A stretch of DNA of 64,000 nt from Bacteroidales bacterium (GTDB taxonomy: Bacteria > Bacteroidota > Bacteroidia > Bacteroidales > Tenuifilaceae), in the NCBI GenBank assembly GCA_013141385.1, contig JABFRB010000010.1, positions 80,552 to 144,551 of the forward strand. Reading direction: 5' to 3'. Position 1 is the stretch's first letter. Each line of letters begins with the position of its first letter. Of the stretch, positions 34,502-44,015 are shown piece by piece. The position numbers and the translations under genes are program-made. The notes beneath the pieces are model-generated. The model saw only the letters and a program-made list of their open reading frames with translations. It did no database searches and was not told where the DNA came from.

Positions 34502-37500
34502 TTATACAGCAATCTTATCAACTTTAATTGCAGTATTTATATCTGTATCAATCTCAATGTTTGTAAATGCTCCCTTTGGCTCAATATCAACCAAAATAAT
34601 CTCTTTTGCTAAGGTTTGACTTGCAATATAATCGCGGTGAATTTCAACCGCTTTATTAATTGCATTGTGTTTCAGTATACTGATATGAATCTTATCTGTT
34701 ACATCAAAACCCGCATCTTTTCGTAAATTTTGAATTCTGTTAATAAGTTCACGCGCAATACCCTCATTACGAAGCTCTTCGGTTATTTTAATATCAAGAG
34801 CTACTGTAAATCTTCCCTCGTTAGCAACCAGCCAGCCAGGAATATCCTCTGAGAGGATGTCAACATCCTTAATACCAATCTCTATTGAGCCTTCAGGGAT
34901 ATTAAGGGTGAAAATACCATTGCTTTCAAGCGTTGAAATATCTTTCTGAGTCATATTTGCTACTGAAGCAGATATAGATTTCATCGATTTTCCAAAACGC
35001 GGACCCAACTCCTTAAAGTTTGGTTTTATCTTTTTAACCAAAATTCCCGAAGTGTCCACAAGATATTCGAGTTCCTTTACATTAACCTCAGAAAGGATAA
35101 GATGTTCAATGGCGGATAGCTGACGTTTAAAATTATCGTCGAGGATTGGAACCATGATTTTGCTCAATGGCTGACGAACCTTGATGCTTACCTTGCGGCG
35201 TAAGCCTAACACCATTGAACTAACGCTCTGTGCTATTTCCATTTTTTCCTCAAGATCTTTATCGATCAAGGCCATATCGTATTTGGGATAGGTTGATAGA
35301 TGAACGCTATCATCCTTATGCTTACCCGAAACTTTATTCAAATCGATAAATAGCCGATCGGTATAGAATGGTGCAATTGGCGCTGCAAGCTGAGTCACGG
35401 TCTCAATGCAGGTATAAAGCGTTTGGTATGCAGCAATTTTATCTTTACTGAATTCGCCGCCCCAGAAACGTCTGCGGTTCAAACGTACATACCAGTTACT
35501 TAAATGCTCCGATACAAAATCCTGAATTGCTCTACCCGCCCTTGTTGGCTCATAGTTTTCATAGGCATCCTCAACCTCTTTAATCAATGTGTTTAATAAT
35601 GAAATAACCCATCTATCAATCTCAGGACGTTCGTTAACAGGTATTTCAGCCTCCTCGAATGTGAATCCATCAATATTGGCGTATAGTGCGAAAAATGAAT
35701 AGGTGTTATAAAGTGTACCAAAGAATTTACGTTTCACCTCGTCAACGCCCTCGATATCAAACTTAAGGTTATCCCAAGGTTGTGAGTTTGTTATCATATA
35801 CCAACGCAGAGGATCTGAGCCATATTTTTCAATTACCTCAAATGGTTCAACGGCATTACCTAAGCGTTTACTCATCTTATTGCCGCTCTTATCCAGAACG
35901 AGTCCATTTGAAATAATGTTTTTATATGATACAGAATCGAATAGCATGGTTGATATTGCATGTAACGTGAAGAACCATCCACGGGTTTGGTCAACACCTT
36001 CTGCAATAAAATCGGCGGGGAAAACATCACTGAAATTATCTTTATGCTCAAATGGGTAATGAACCTGTGCGTAAGGCATAGCCCCAGAATCGAACCAAAC
36101 ATCGATAAGATCTGTTTCACGGGTCATTTTCTTGCCCGATGGGGAAACGAGTATAACATTATCAACGAATGGACGATGTAAGTCGAATGAGCTATAATTT
36201 GAATCGGAGAAATCGCCTTCGGCATATTTTGCCAATGGATTAACTGACATAAAACCAGCCTTAACCGCTTTCTCACACTCGGCCTTCATCTGGGCAACAG
36301 AACCAATGCAAATCATTTCGCTACGATCTTCGGTAACCCATATTGGTAATGGTGTTCCCCAAAAACGTGAGCGGGATAGGTTCCAATCAACAAGATTCTC
36401 GAGCCACTTTCCAAATCTTCCTGTTCCTGTGCTTTGCGGTTTCCAGTTAATCGTTTTGTTTAGCTCAAGCATTCTGTCCTTTAATGCCGTGGTGCGAATA
36501 AACCAACTGTCGAGCGGATAGTAAAGCACGGGTTTATCGGTACGCCAGCAGTGTGGATAGCTGTGTATGTGCTTTTCGATTCGGAATACCTTATTCTGCT
36601 GCTTTAGGTTAACAGCCAAGTCGACATCAAGGGTTGTATCCGTTTCGGTTAAGGTAGAATCGTATTCGTTTTTAACAAATCGTCCCGAAAATTCTTTGTA
36701 TAAGTTGATGTTGATGTTATTTTGAACAAATGCAGGATCGAGATCGTCTATTCTATAAAATCTTCCTTGGCGGTCGACCATTGGTTCTGGGTTTCCGTTT
36801 TTATCACGTAGGATTAGCGGTGAAATACCAGAAACCTTTGCAACTCGATCATCATCAGCACCAAAGGTTGGTGCAATATGAACTACGCCTGTTCCATCTT
36901 CAGTGGTAACAAAATCACCTACAACAACTCTAAACGCATCACCTTCGGGTTTTACCCAAGGGAAGAGCTGTTCATAAGTAATTCCAGCAAGTTTTGATCC
37001 TTGAATTTCTGTAACGATTTTAAATGGAATTCTTTTATCTCCTTGGTTATACTCCTCCAACCTTAATTCTGCATTCGCGGCGGGGAAGTAGGCTTCAAGA
37101 CGATCTTTGGCAAGTATTACATTGATTGGGTTTCCGCTATAGGGGTTAAAGGATTGAACCAATACGTATTTGATGTTTTGCCCAACAGCCAATGCCGTAT
37201 TTGAGGGTAATGTCCAAGGGGTAGTAGTCCAAGCAAGAATATGTAAATCGGTATTAATTCCTTGGAAAAGGAATTCGCTTTTATCGTTACGGATAACCTT
37301 AAACTGAGCAACTGCCGTGGTGTCTTTAACATCCCGATAACAACCGGGTTGGTTAAGCTCATGGGTACTTAAGCCCGTTCCTGCTGCTGGAGAAAAAGGT
37401 TGAATGGTTTTTCCTTTGTAGAGCAGCCCTTTATCGTATAGCTTTTGAAGTAGATTCCATAGGGTTTCGATATACCTATTATCGTAGGTGATGTAAGGAT

Positions 37501-37942
37501 GTTTCATATCGACCCAATACCCTATTTTATGGGTAAGTTCCTCCCATAGGTCGGTATATTTCATCACCTCCTTTTTGCAGGCGTCATTATATTCTTGGAT
37601 TGATATTTTTGTTCCAATATCCTCCTTGGTTATCCCAAGCATTTTTTCAACACCAAGCTCAACTGGCAATCCATGGGTATCCCAACCAGCTTTTCGGTCA
37701 ACTAGAAATCCTTTTTGGGTTTTATATCTGCAAAATATATCTTTAATTGCTCGCGCCATAACGTGGTGAATACCGGGTATTCCATTTGCTGATGGCGGGC
37801 CCTCGTAGAAAACAAACACGGGGTGACCCTCACGGGTGGTTAAACTTTTTTGAAATGTGTTGTTCTTATCCCAGGTTTTCAGCACGTCTTTATTCACCTG
37901 CGACAAATCTAATCCTTTGTACTCTTGAAATTTAGGTTTCAT
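34502..37942 (-). CDS. ileS: Isoleucyl-tRNA synthetase
   Basis: This 1146-residue class I synthetase charges tRNA-Ile. The HIGH-type motif is GIPGIHH (54-60, after PPSAN), the KMSKR loop is GNKMSKRLGN near residue 690, and the large CP1 editing domain (about 200-410) has TTPWTLPSNTALAV and GTGVVHIAPTFGADD. The anticodon-binding domain (SEHLSNWYVRLNRRRFW) and a long C-terminal extension without a clear zinc finger follow. Length and architecture fit the eukaryote-like IleS type of Bacteroidota. A consensus promoter precedes it and dksA-lspA follow. Confidence 0.97.
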   Translation of the reverse strand: MKPKFQEYKGLDLSQVNKDVLKTWDKNNTFQKSLTTREGHPVFVFYEGPPSANGIPGIHHVMARAIKDIFCRYKTQKGFLVDRKAGWDTHGLPVELGVEKMLGITKEDIGTKISIQEYNDACKKEVMKYTDLWEELTHKIGYWVDMKHPYITYDNRYIETLWNLLQKLYDKGLLYKGKTIQPFSPAAGTGLSTHELNQPGCYRDVKDTTAVAQFKVIRNDKSEFLFQGINTDLHILAWTTTPWTLPSNTALAVGQNIKYVLVQSFNPYSGNPINVILAKDRLEAYFPAANAELRLEEYNQGDKRIPFKIVTEIQGSKLAGITYEQLFPWVKPEGDAFRVVVGDFVTTEDGTGVVHIAPTFGADDDRVAKVSGISPLILRDKNGNPEPMVDRQGRFYRIDDLDPAFVQNNININLYKEFSGRFVKNEYDSTLTETDTTLDVDLAVNLKQQNKVFRIEKHIHSYPHCWRTDKPVLYYPLDSWFIRTTALKDRMLELNKTINWKPQSTGTGRFGKWLENLVDWNLSRSRFWGTPLPIWVTEDRSEMICIGSVAQMKAECEKAVKAGFMSVNPLAKYAEGDFSDSNYSSFDLHRPFVDNVILVSPSGKKMTRETDLIDVWFDSGAMPYAQVHYPFEHKDNFSDVFPADFIAEGVDQTRGWFFTLHAISTMLFDSVSYKNIISNGLVLDKSGNKMSKRLGNAVEPFEVIEKYGSDPLRWYMITNSQPWDNLKFDIEGVDEVKRKFFGTLYNTYSFFALYANIDGFTFEEAEIPVNERPEIDRWVISLLNTLIKEVEDAYENYEPTRAGRAIQDFVSEHLSNWYVRLNRRRFWGGEFSKDKIAAYQTLYTCIETVTQLAAPIAPFYTDRLFIDLNKVSGKHKDDSVHLSTYPKYDMALIDKDLEEKMEIAQSVSSMVLGLRRKVSIKVRQPLSKIMVPILDDNFKRQLSAIEHLILSEVNVKELEYLVDTSGILVKKIKPNFKELGPRFGKSMKSISASVANMTQKDISTLESNGIFTLNIPEGSIEIGIKDVDILSEDIPGWLVANEGRFTVALDIKITEELRNEGIARELINRIQNLRKDAGFDVTDKIHISILKHNAINKAVEIHRDYIASQTLAKEIILVDIEPKGAFTNIEIDTDINTAIKVDKIAV

Positions 37943-37984
37943 TCAAATTAACTATTATACAGTGTACCTTGCAATAAAATCCCA

Positions 37985-38015
37985 CAAAGATAGGTTTCTG
38001 TATGAGAATATCAAA
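37985..38015 (-). promoter_or_regulatory. Promoter of the ileS-dksA-lspA operon
   Basis: On the minus strand TTTG (38015-38012), a 19-bp spacer and a perfect -7 element TATCTTTG (37992-37985) are present. The expected start near 37980 leaves about 37 bases of leader before the ileS ATG. No T-box or other riboswitch fold fits into that leader. Confidence 0.75.
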
Positions 38016-38242
38016 CAGATTGTTGGTTAAGAGATGTTTGCTAATTAACCTACGTTGCCAGCCCTCTGTTTATGGGGTTAATTTGTTGAATTAAAATGTT
38101 TTATTAATACCCGTTTAGGGTTGTGTTTTAATGCCACAAGGTGGCAAAATGTGTATAAATTGTTTCTTAGTTTCACTATCGCAAAATGCGATAATACATG
38201 TTGCTTTTTTACACTTTGGGGAACAGGGTTAAACTTTGATGA

Positions 38243-38770
38243 TTCCTCTGAGCACCAATTTCCTCCATTAAAACAGGGTTATCCTCATTTAAAGTGAGGA
38301 CGTCCTTGTTTGAAGTGAGGATTTCCTTGTTTGCAATTAGGATTTCCTCCCTTTGAGTAAGGAATTCCTTGTTCAGAATGAGGATTTTCTTGTTTGAAAT
38401 GAGGACGTCCTCCCTTTTAGCAACAATTTCCTCCTTCCAAGTGAGGATTTTCCCCCTCTGAGCAACAATTTCCTCCTTTGGCAGAGGAATTTTCTACATT
38501 CCCTAAGGATTTTTCTATGTGGAAAAGAAACATTCCTTCCTTGAAAAGTCTTCGGGGAAGGAAGGAATGAAACTTTCCTTCCTTCAAAAGTTTCTTCCGA
38601 AGGAAGGAATAAAATATTTCTTCCTTGAAAAGTCTTCAGGGAAGGAAGGAATAAAACATTCCTTCCTTCAAAAGTCTTCGGGGAAGGAAGGAGAGAAACA
38701 TTCCTTTCTTCAAAAGTCTTCGGGGAAGGAAGGGAAGAGACTTTTCTTCCTTCCCGAATGACTTTTCTAT
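38243..38770. repeat. 21-bp-period tandem repeat array (about 25 units)
   Basis: From 38243 the sequence falls into degenerate 21-bp units, for example TCCTTGTTTGAAGTGAGGAT then T, each with AGGAnnTCCT around the joint. From about 38528 the array becomes a cleaner 42-bp (2 x 21) repeat of AAAAGTCTTCGGGGAAGGAA-type units in at least five copies, with GGAAGGAAT/ATTCCTTCC inverted repeats. Because 21 is a multiple of three, spurious open frames run through on both strands. The array fills most of the 980-bp gap between ileS and the next gene. Confidence 0.85.
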
Positions 38771-38873
38771 GTTGTTTTATGGTAGTGTTCCCCAAAAAAA
38801 CTTTTCTTTTAAAAAAGTTGGGTTATTCCTTTGAATATTTATTGATTAATTCAAGTTGTTGATTAAATAGGAA

Positions 38874-38891
38874 ACCCTGCGAAAGCAGGGT
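38874..38891 (-). terminator. Hairpin terminator of the T9SS cargo gene
   Basis: ACCCTGC (38874-38880) and GCAGGGT (38885-38891) form a perfect 7-bp stem around GAAA. It lies 30 bp beyond the stop of the minus-strand gene at 38921. The T-run is weak (TTTCC), so confidence is moderate. Confidence 0.6.
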
Positions 38892-38920
38892 CTCTAATTT
38901 AACAAATATTTTTTCTATCA

Positions 38921-40762
38921 TTAATGCTTTACTACTAGTTGCTGACGATATATTTTGTTACCATCATTTATTTCAATAATATAGCATCCGTTATCAAGAT
39001 TGCTAATGGGTAATGTAACCGTTTCTCCAGATTTCTTCAATGTTGCTTTTATAGTTCCAAAATTATCAAAAATGCGGACAGTGTAAGAATTCGTTGAAAT
39101 GAATTTTGACCTAAACGTTGCTGCATCTTGTGTAGATTGGGTAGTTGCCGTATTCTCTGCCTTACCAATGGTCAATGTTACATTTTCAGAAGCAGGATTT
39201 GGAGAAATGCTAAAGCCATAGTAGCAGGGATCCTCGGAGACTTCAGCATGGCTTATTTCGGATACCCCACAGGCGTTTACCTCTGCTACATCCACGTAGT
39301 ACACATGACCGCAATTATTTAGCTGTCTCTGGAAAATAACGCTGGTTGATGATGTACTAGATTTCAAAACACCATCCAGATACCATTTATAACTCGTTGC
39401 GGTGTTTACGCCATCGATGGTTGCCGTAAACCTTCTTGGTGGAGCATCAAAATCTATAGAAATAGCCCCAGGCACTGGAGAGCCAGCAACAATGCTATAG
39501 TTGCGATACGCTGTTCCGCAGCCAGAGTTAAATGTTGCTCTAACCCAACTCGAACTATTCCCGGTGGGAGTAAATGTTGCTGAACTACCCGATGCTGACG
39601 ATAAGCTTAAGTTGGTACCAGGATCCCATGAAACGGAACAGCCCGAGGGTAAGTTTCCAACTGTAAAGGTAGCACCTAAAGAGCAAACAGTAGCTGGACC
39701 AGAGATTGTTGGCGTAGGAATTGAAAGAGTTGTTACAGAAAAAGTAGTGCTTTGAGGAGATACTCCCGTATTGCTTTCAGCAGTTACATAAAACTTGTTG
39801 GTAGTACCTGCGGACAATCCGGTTACATTGAATGAAGTAGTCGTTGTGGTGCCAATTTTTGAACTAGGAGTAGTTGTAGAATTATAGACATTATAGATTG
39901 TTGCCGTAGGTGAAGCAACCCATGTTAGCGTGGTGCTACAATAGGAAATACTGCTTGATGCAAGGCTTGTTGGCGCATCTGGAGGAGGAAGGGGTGTTGT
40001 AAAGGATATTACTGAAGATGTATTTGTGTTTCCTGCAAAATCAGCCGCTGTAACAGTTGCCGTATAGGTAGTACTGGATGTAAGGCCGCTATATGGGTAA
40101 TAGTTACCCGTATAATAATAGGTAGAAGCATCTAATGGCCCTGCCCCTGGCATGGTTGTACCAGCCGAATTCTTTAAAACTACAGTATAACTTTTTATAC
40201 CATTAACTCCGGCAGAAATGTTAGAAGCAGTATATGGATTTGACCAATCATCGGTACTGCTCGTCCAGTTAATTGTAGCAGAATTGCTATGAATGTATGA
40301 AACTGATGCAACTGGTTTTGAGGGAATTGAATTGTCAATCCTAACACTAAATAAAACATTTTCACTATAACTAGGGTTGATTGAGTTACCCTTTTTGTTC
40401 CTTACAATAAAAGTCAGCTGAAAAGGGTATAAATCTCCATCATTTGCGTTTGCAGGGGTAATATCCAAATTAAATGTAATAGTTTGAGTTTTTAATATAC
40501 TTTGACCACTATTATCAATGCTCACCCAGCTGGCGTAAGCACCGAACGAGTATGACTTATCAATTGAAACGGTACAGGTATCGCTCCTGTTACTTGTTAC
40601 TTTGACCTGAACCTTAGTCGTGCTCCCGGTTCTAACGGGTGTGCATAGCTGACTAGTTTTATCAGTTGAACTTTTTACGGTAAAATCTTGGGCAGTAAGT
40701 ATACCACCTGTTGCTAGCAGGATTAGAAGGGTGCAAAAAAATTTGAGTAATCTTTTCATCAT
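38921..40762 (-). CDS. Secreted fibronectin-III/PKD-like protein with T9SS type A sorting domain
   Basis: This 613-residue exported protein has a signal peptide (LLKFFCTLLILLATGGILTAQ). A beta domain with VQVKVTSNRSDTCTVSIDKSY is followed by two or three fibronectin type III modules (KPVASVSYIHSNSATINWTSS; APTSLASSSISYCSTTLTWVASP...YNVY) and PKD-like repeats (GPATVCSLGATFTV). The C-terminal 90 residues are a T9SS type A sorting domain: YGFSISPNPASENVTLTI...YTVRIFDNFGTI...LPISNLDNGCYIIEINDGN KIYRQQLVVKH. The protein should cross the outer membrane by the Por system and be attached to the surface. Confidence 0.9.
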   Translation of the reverse strand: MMKRLLKFFCTLLILLATGGILTAQDFTVKSSTDKTSQLCTPVRTGSTTKVQVKVTSNRSDTCTVSIDKSYSFGAYASWVSIDNSGQSILKTQTITFNLDITPANANDGDLYPFQLTFIVRNKKGNSINPSYSENVLFSVRIDNSIPSKPVASVSYIHSNSATINWTSSTDDWSNPYTASNISAGVNGIKSYTVVLKNSAGTTMPGAGPLDASTYYYTGNYYPYSGLTSSTTYTATVTAADFAGNTNTSSVISFTTPLPPPDAPTSLASSSISYCSTTLTWVASPTATIYNVYNSTTTPSSKIGTTTTTSFNVTGLSAGTTNKFYVTAESNTGVSPQSTTFSVTTLSIPTPTISGPATVCSLGATFTVGNLPSGCSVSWDPGTNLSLSSASGSSATFTPTGNSSSWVRATFNSGCGTAYRNYSIVAGSPVPGAISIDFDAPPRRFTATIDGVNTATSYKWYLDGVLKSSTSSTSVIFQRQLNNCGHVYYVDVAEVNACGVSEISHAEVSEDPCYYGFSISPNPASENVTLTIGKAENTATTQSTQDAATFRSKFISTNSYTVRIFDNFGTIKATLKKSGETVTLPISNLDNGCYIIEINDGNKIYRQQLVVKH

Positions 40763-40952
40763 CGTTTTAGGTTTATGTGGTTAAATAAAAAAGTAATTCA
40801 ATATTACATTTTAGTTGATTATTCGGCTTCATAAAGAGCACTTTCTCTGTAATCGGGTTCCCATTTCTGATTATAATCCCTTTTTCATTCCCTATCCTTT
40901 GACTGGGGCAGATCAAAAAGAGCATATTTTTCATGTTCAAATACCCCAATGC

Positions 40953-41717
40953 TTAATCCCTGATGCACCGAACAGAATAACCATTCCCCTTATAATTGCA
41001 GATCTTGGTAACTGCTGATTCAAAGTATTCTAAAAAAAGAACCCCCGCATAAGGGACACCACACTCAGTGACCGCCCACCAGGCACCATCGTAGCAAACC
41101 CAGACATAGCGACCCGTGTCGAACCAACGCCACCCACCCGGGTTGGCGGTGAAGCCGCTGCTGTTATCGGCGATATGGTCAATCCCAATCCAAAGAGCCC
41201 CGTCCCACTCAATAAAAGGGGCTTGTTTCATCTTGTATCCAGCAATGCTATCGCCCCCGAGGTAGGCTACCAAAGTATTCCACTCGCCCTCGCTAGGTAC
41301 GTGCCATCCTTTAGGAGCGATGCTGCGGTTGTCGGATACTGCGTACCAGTTGTACAACCCGCCTAGCAGGGCAATGGTATCCAAGCTATTCGTATTGTTG
41401 TAGTAGCAGTAAGCACCCGATGTAGTACTTCCCCATTGCGCATTACCCGTTACATTGGTTATAGCATCGCCATTACGGTACTTCGTAGTCCGCAGATTTT
41501 CGGCCATCCATGTTTGGGTGCCAATGGTGATAGTTCTGTAGGTATTCCCATCCTGATCGGTCATCGAACCGTACTTCAACTTGGGATTGAACACCGCGGT
41601 GGTATGTCCGTTGGTTGGGTTGCTTGGCTCGCTATCGTTGTCTTTACTACAGCTACTGGCAATAACCAGTAAAAATCCTAGTACAACCAATTTGAAAATC
41701 AAATTTCCGTTTCTCAT
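40953..41717 (-). CDS. FISUMP-domain lipoprotein (copy 1)
   Basis: This 254-residue lipoprotein has the signal LIFKLVVLGFLLVIASSC with its lipobox Cys. The rest is a Fibrobacter succinogenes major paralogous (FISUMP) domain: YGSMTDQDGNTYRTITIGTQ, WMAENLRTTKYRNGD, AYCYYNNTNSLD, LYNWYAVSDNRSIAPKGWHV, SEGEWNTLVAYLGG, SSGFTANPGGWRW and a terminal NGYSVRCIRD. The domain is C-type-lectin-like in fold and probably surface or periplasm exposed. It is about two thirds identical to its neighbour at 41826. A -7-like TAGGTTTG lies at 41744-41737. Confidence 0.9.
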   Translation of the reverse strand: MRNGNLIFKLVVLGFLLVIASSCSKDNDSEPSNPTNGHTTAVFNPKLKYGSMTDQDGNTYRTITIGTQTWMAENLRTTKYRNGDAITNVTGNAQWGSTTSGAYCYYNNTNSLDTIALLGGLYNWYAVSDNRSIAPKGWHVPSEGEWNTLVAYLGGDSIAGYKMKQAPFIEWDGALWIGIDHIADNSSGFTANPGGWRWFDTGRYVWVCYDGAWWAVTECGVPYAGVLFLEYFESAVTKICNYKGNGYSVRCIRD

Positions 41718-41825
41718 AATTAATTCATCTTATAATCAAACCTATATTTTATACCGAATATAATGAGCGATTTTGCTTATAGGCACACATTGCAATAGAA
41801 CAAAATGGTAAAAAAGCCCAATGGT

Positions 41826-42578
41826 CTAGTCCTTTACGCACCGGATCGAATACCCATCGCCTGTGCGGCCATTGCTCCTATTAATTGTGGCGTCGAAGTC
41901 CGACAGAGAAATAATCCTTACATGAAGAGCATCTGACTCCGTAGCAGACCACCAACTACCATAGTAGTAGATGTGGTAGAAGCGGCCATTGGGATACCAA
42001 CGCCACCCGCCCGGAAGGGCGGTGAACCCGCTGCTGTTATCGGAGGTATATTTATCGGGTCCTCCCCACTGGATTATGCTGGCTTCCTTTAGCCTTCCAC
42101 TAGCAATACTATCGACACCGAGGTAGGCCGTTAGCGTATTCCACTCAGCCTCGGCGGGTATGTGCCAGCCTTTGGGCGCAATGCCCCGATTGTCGGATAC
42201 CGCATACCAGTTGTACAACCGACCTAGCGTGGCGATGGAATCCAAGCTAACCGTATTATTGTAATTACAGTACGCACTCGTGGTTAAGCCGCTCCATTGT
42301 GCGTTATCCGTTATGTTGAATATAGATTCGCCGTTGCGGTACTTGGTGGTTCGTAGGTTTTCTGCCATCCACGTTTGGGTGCCAATGGCAATGGTTCTAT
42401 AGGTATTCCCATCCTGATCGGTCATTGAACCATACCTCAAATGGGGGTTAAACTTTGCCATTGTCAGTCCGTTGGTTGGGTTGCTTGGACTGTTATCATC
42501 GTCTTTACAACAACTATTAGCAATAATCAGTAAAAATCCTAGTGCTAAGAATGGGGAAATCAAAATTCTATTTTTCAT
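41826..42578 (-). CDS. FISUMP-domain lipoprotein (copy 2)
   Basis: This 250-residue tandem paralogue has lipoprotein signal ISPFLALGFLLIIANSCC and lipobox at about Cys23. It has the same FISUMP blocks (DQDGNTYRTIAIGTQTWMA, YNWYAVSDNRGIAPKGWHIP, WNTLTAYLG, SSGFTALPGGWRW, GYSIRCVKD). Most differences are in the loops between blocks, which suggests that the variable loops are what the duplication diversified. The gap of 108 bp to copy 1 and a separate -7-like TACTTTTG upstream (42623-42616, TTTTG at 17 bp) suggest its own promoter. Confidence 0.9.
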   Translation of the reverse strand: MKNRILISPFLALGFLLIIANSCCKDDDNSPSNPTNGLTMAKFNPHLRYGSMTDQDGNTYRTIAIGTQTWMAENLRTTKYRNGESIFNITDNAQWSGLTTSAYCNYNNTVSLDSIATLGRLYNWYAVSDNRGIAPKGWHIPAEAEWNTLTAYLGVDSIASGRLKEASIIQWGGPDKYTSDNSSGFTALPGGWRWYPNGRFYHIYYYGSWWSATESDALHVRIISLSDFDATINRSNGRTGDGYSIRCVKD

Positions 42579-42964
42579 TAATAATTCTATTTTATAATAA
42601 AACCAAATCCTATATCAAAAGTAATAAAATTTTTAAACTACAAAAGAGCATTCTATTGTTTGCTGAAATTTAACAATAAGAAAGAGTTTAAGTGATTTTT
42701 GCCTTTATTTGCGATTTTAAAGATCATTCGTAGTATTATTTAATAGTGAGATATTTTTTCTGATTTTGGCATACTTTACTCCATTGGCGTTCGGAAAAGT
42801 AGATTTAATGGTGATTTTAGTATGACGAACGAACCTCAACTCTTTAAGGGGCTATAACAGAGTTGCATGGTAGTTTCTCCTCCTTTTTTAAGGAGCGGTA
42901 GGGGTTGTTTTTTGTTGCTTTTTATATTTAAGGTAAAAGTTAAGTTATTCCTTTGAAAATCTAT
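42579..42964. other. Gene-free stretch with hairpin and dispersed repeat
   Basis: No gene is supported here. A perfect hairpin CTCCTT (42880-42885) / AAGGAG (42890-42895) lies near the kinase stop and may end that minus-strand transcript. TGATTTTGGCAT at about 42763 repeats the 12-mer seen at 11060. The segment next to the FISUMP start holds its candidate promoter. Confidence 0.4.
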
Positions 42965-43963
42965 TTATTTGGGTAATGAAAAGATAAAAGATGAGCCCTT
43001 GTTTATCTTGCTTTTTACATGAATTGTTTCGCCATGCGCTTCGATAATGTGCTTAACAATGGCAAGGCCTAATCCGGTTCCACCCTGCTCGCGTGAGCGG
43101 CTTTTATCGGCCCTATAGAATCGTTCAAAAACACGAGAGATATCGGCTTCCCCAATTCCAATACCATTGTCATGTACTTCAACCAGAATTTTATTTTTTA
43201 CTTCAGAAAAAGAGATGCGCGTTTTACCTTCCATTTTTCCATAGTAAATTGAGTTGGTTATAAGGTTGGTGAGAACTTGAAAAATCTTCATTTTATCTGC
43301 ACAGACAATAATCGGTTTTTTATACTTTTTGTAAAAAACAAGTTGAATATTGCGCTTTTTAGCCCTTATTTCCTGCGTTTCAAAAACTTCCTCAACAAGC
43401 TGCACAATGTTGAAATTCTCTTTGACGAGTTTTAATTCTCCTGCCTCGTGCCTTGAGATTGTTTCTAAATCCTCCACTATTGAAATAAGACGATTGATGC
43501 TTTTTTCGGCTCGCTCTAGGTATTTACGGTTTATCTCAGCATCCTCAAGCCCGCCATCAAGAAGGGTTAGAACGTATCCTTGTATATTAAATATTGGAGT
43601 TTTTAATTCGTGCGAAACGTTACCCAAATACTCCTTACGATATTGCTCCATCCCCTTTAAGCGGTCAATTTCTCTCACCTGATTGCTTGCCAAGGAAACA
43701 GCATCCTGATTAACCTCGTTGAAAATTTTATCGAGATTTTTCCAAGTGGGTTTTTCATCAACAGTATTAACATTTGGAACTCTTTTTAAAAATAACCATG
43801 TAACAAGGTATGTAAGCAGAAAAACGAGGAGAATACTAACGATTGGGTATAATAGGTAGTACTCTTTGTTCCCGCTTATAAAAATTATGGCGATTAACCC
43901 AGAGGCAATAGCTGCTGTTAATGATATATAGACTGTGATTTCTCGGTTTAAAGGGTTTTTCAT
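42965..43963 (-). CDS. Membrane sensor histidine kinase (PhoR/EnvZ-like, HisKA-HATPase)
   Basis: From ATG 43963 the kinase has 332 residues (TTG 43978 would add five). Two membrane helices (VYISLTAAIASGLIAIIFIS and YLLYPIVSILLVFLLTYLVTWLF) are separated by only a short loop, so no large sensor domain exists. The HisKA dimerisation domain has the phosphorylated His in SHELKTPIFNIQGY. The HATPase domain has N-box LTNLITNSIYYG, DNGIGIGEADISRVFERFYR and GGTGLGLAIVKHIIEAH. No response regulator is adjacent, so it is an orphan here. It runs 52 bp after the riboflavin synthase gene. Confidence 0.93.
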   Translation of the reverse strand: MKNPLNREITVYISLTAAIASGLIAIIFISGNKEYYLLYPIVSILLVFLLTYLVTWLFLKRVPNVNTVDEKPTWKNLDKIFNEVNQDAVSLASNQVREIDRLKGMEQYRKEYLGNVSHELKTPIFNIQGYVLTLLDGGLEDAEINRKYLERAEKSINRLISIVEDLETISRHEAGELKLVKENFNIVQLVEEVFETQEIRAKKRNIQLVFYKKYKKPIIVCADKMKIFQVLTNLITNSIYYGKMEGKTRISFSEVKNKILVEVHDNGIGIGEADISRVFERFYRADKSRSREQGGTGLGLAIVKHIIEAHGETIHVKSKINKGSSFIFSLPK

Positions 43964-44015
43964 GGGATAAACTATCAACTAAACAACAACAGCTATTATT
44001 AATTATTGTTCTCTC

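Noticed and set aside
38243..38770. The repeat array considered as a CRISPR.
   Set aside because: Units are contiguous with no unique spacers, and no cas genes are present in the window.
38373..38795. Open frames through the 21-bp array, 140 codons on minus and 80 on plus.
   Set aside because: The period is a multiple of three, so any stop-free unit yields a long frame. The products are simple repeats without a signal or known fold.
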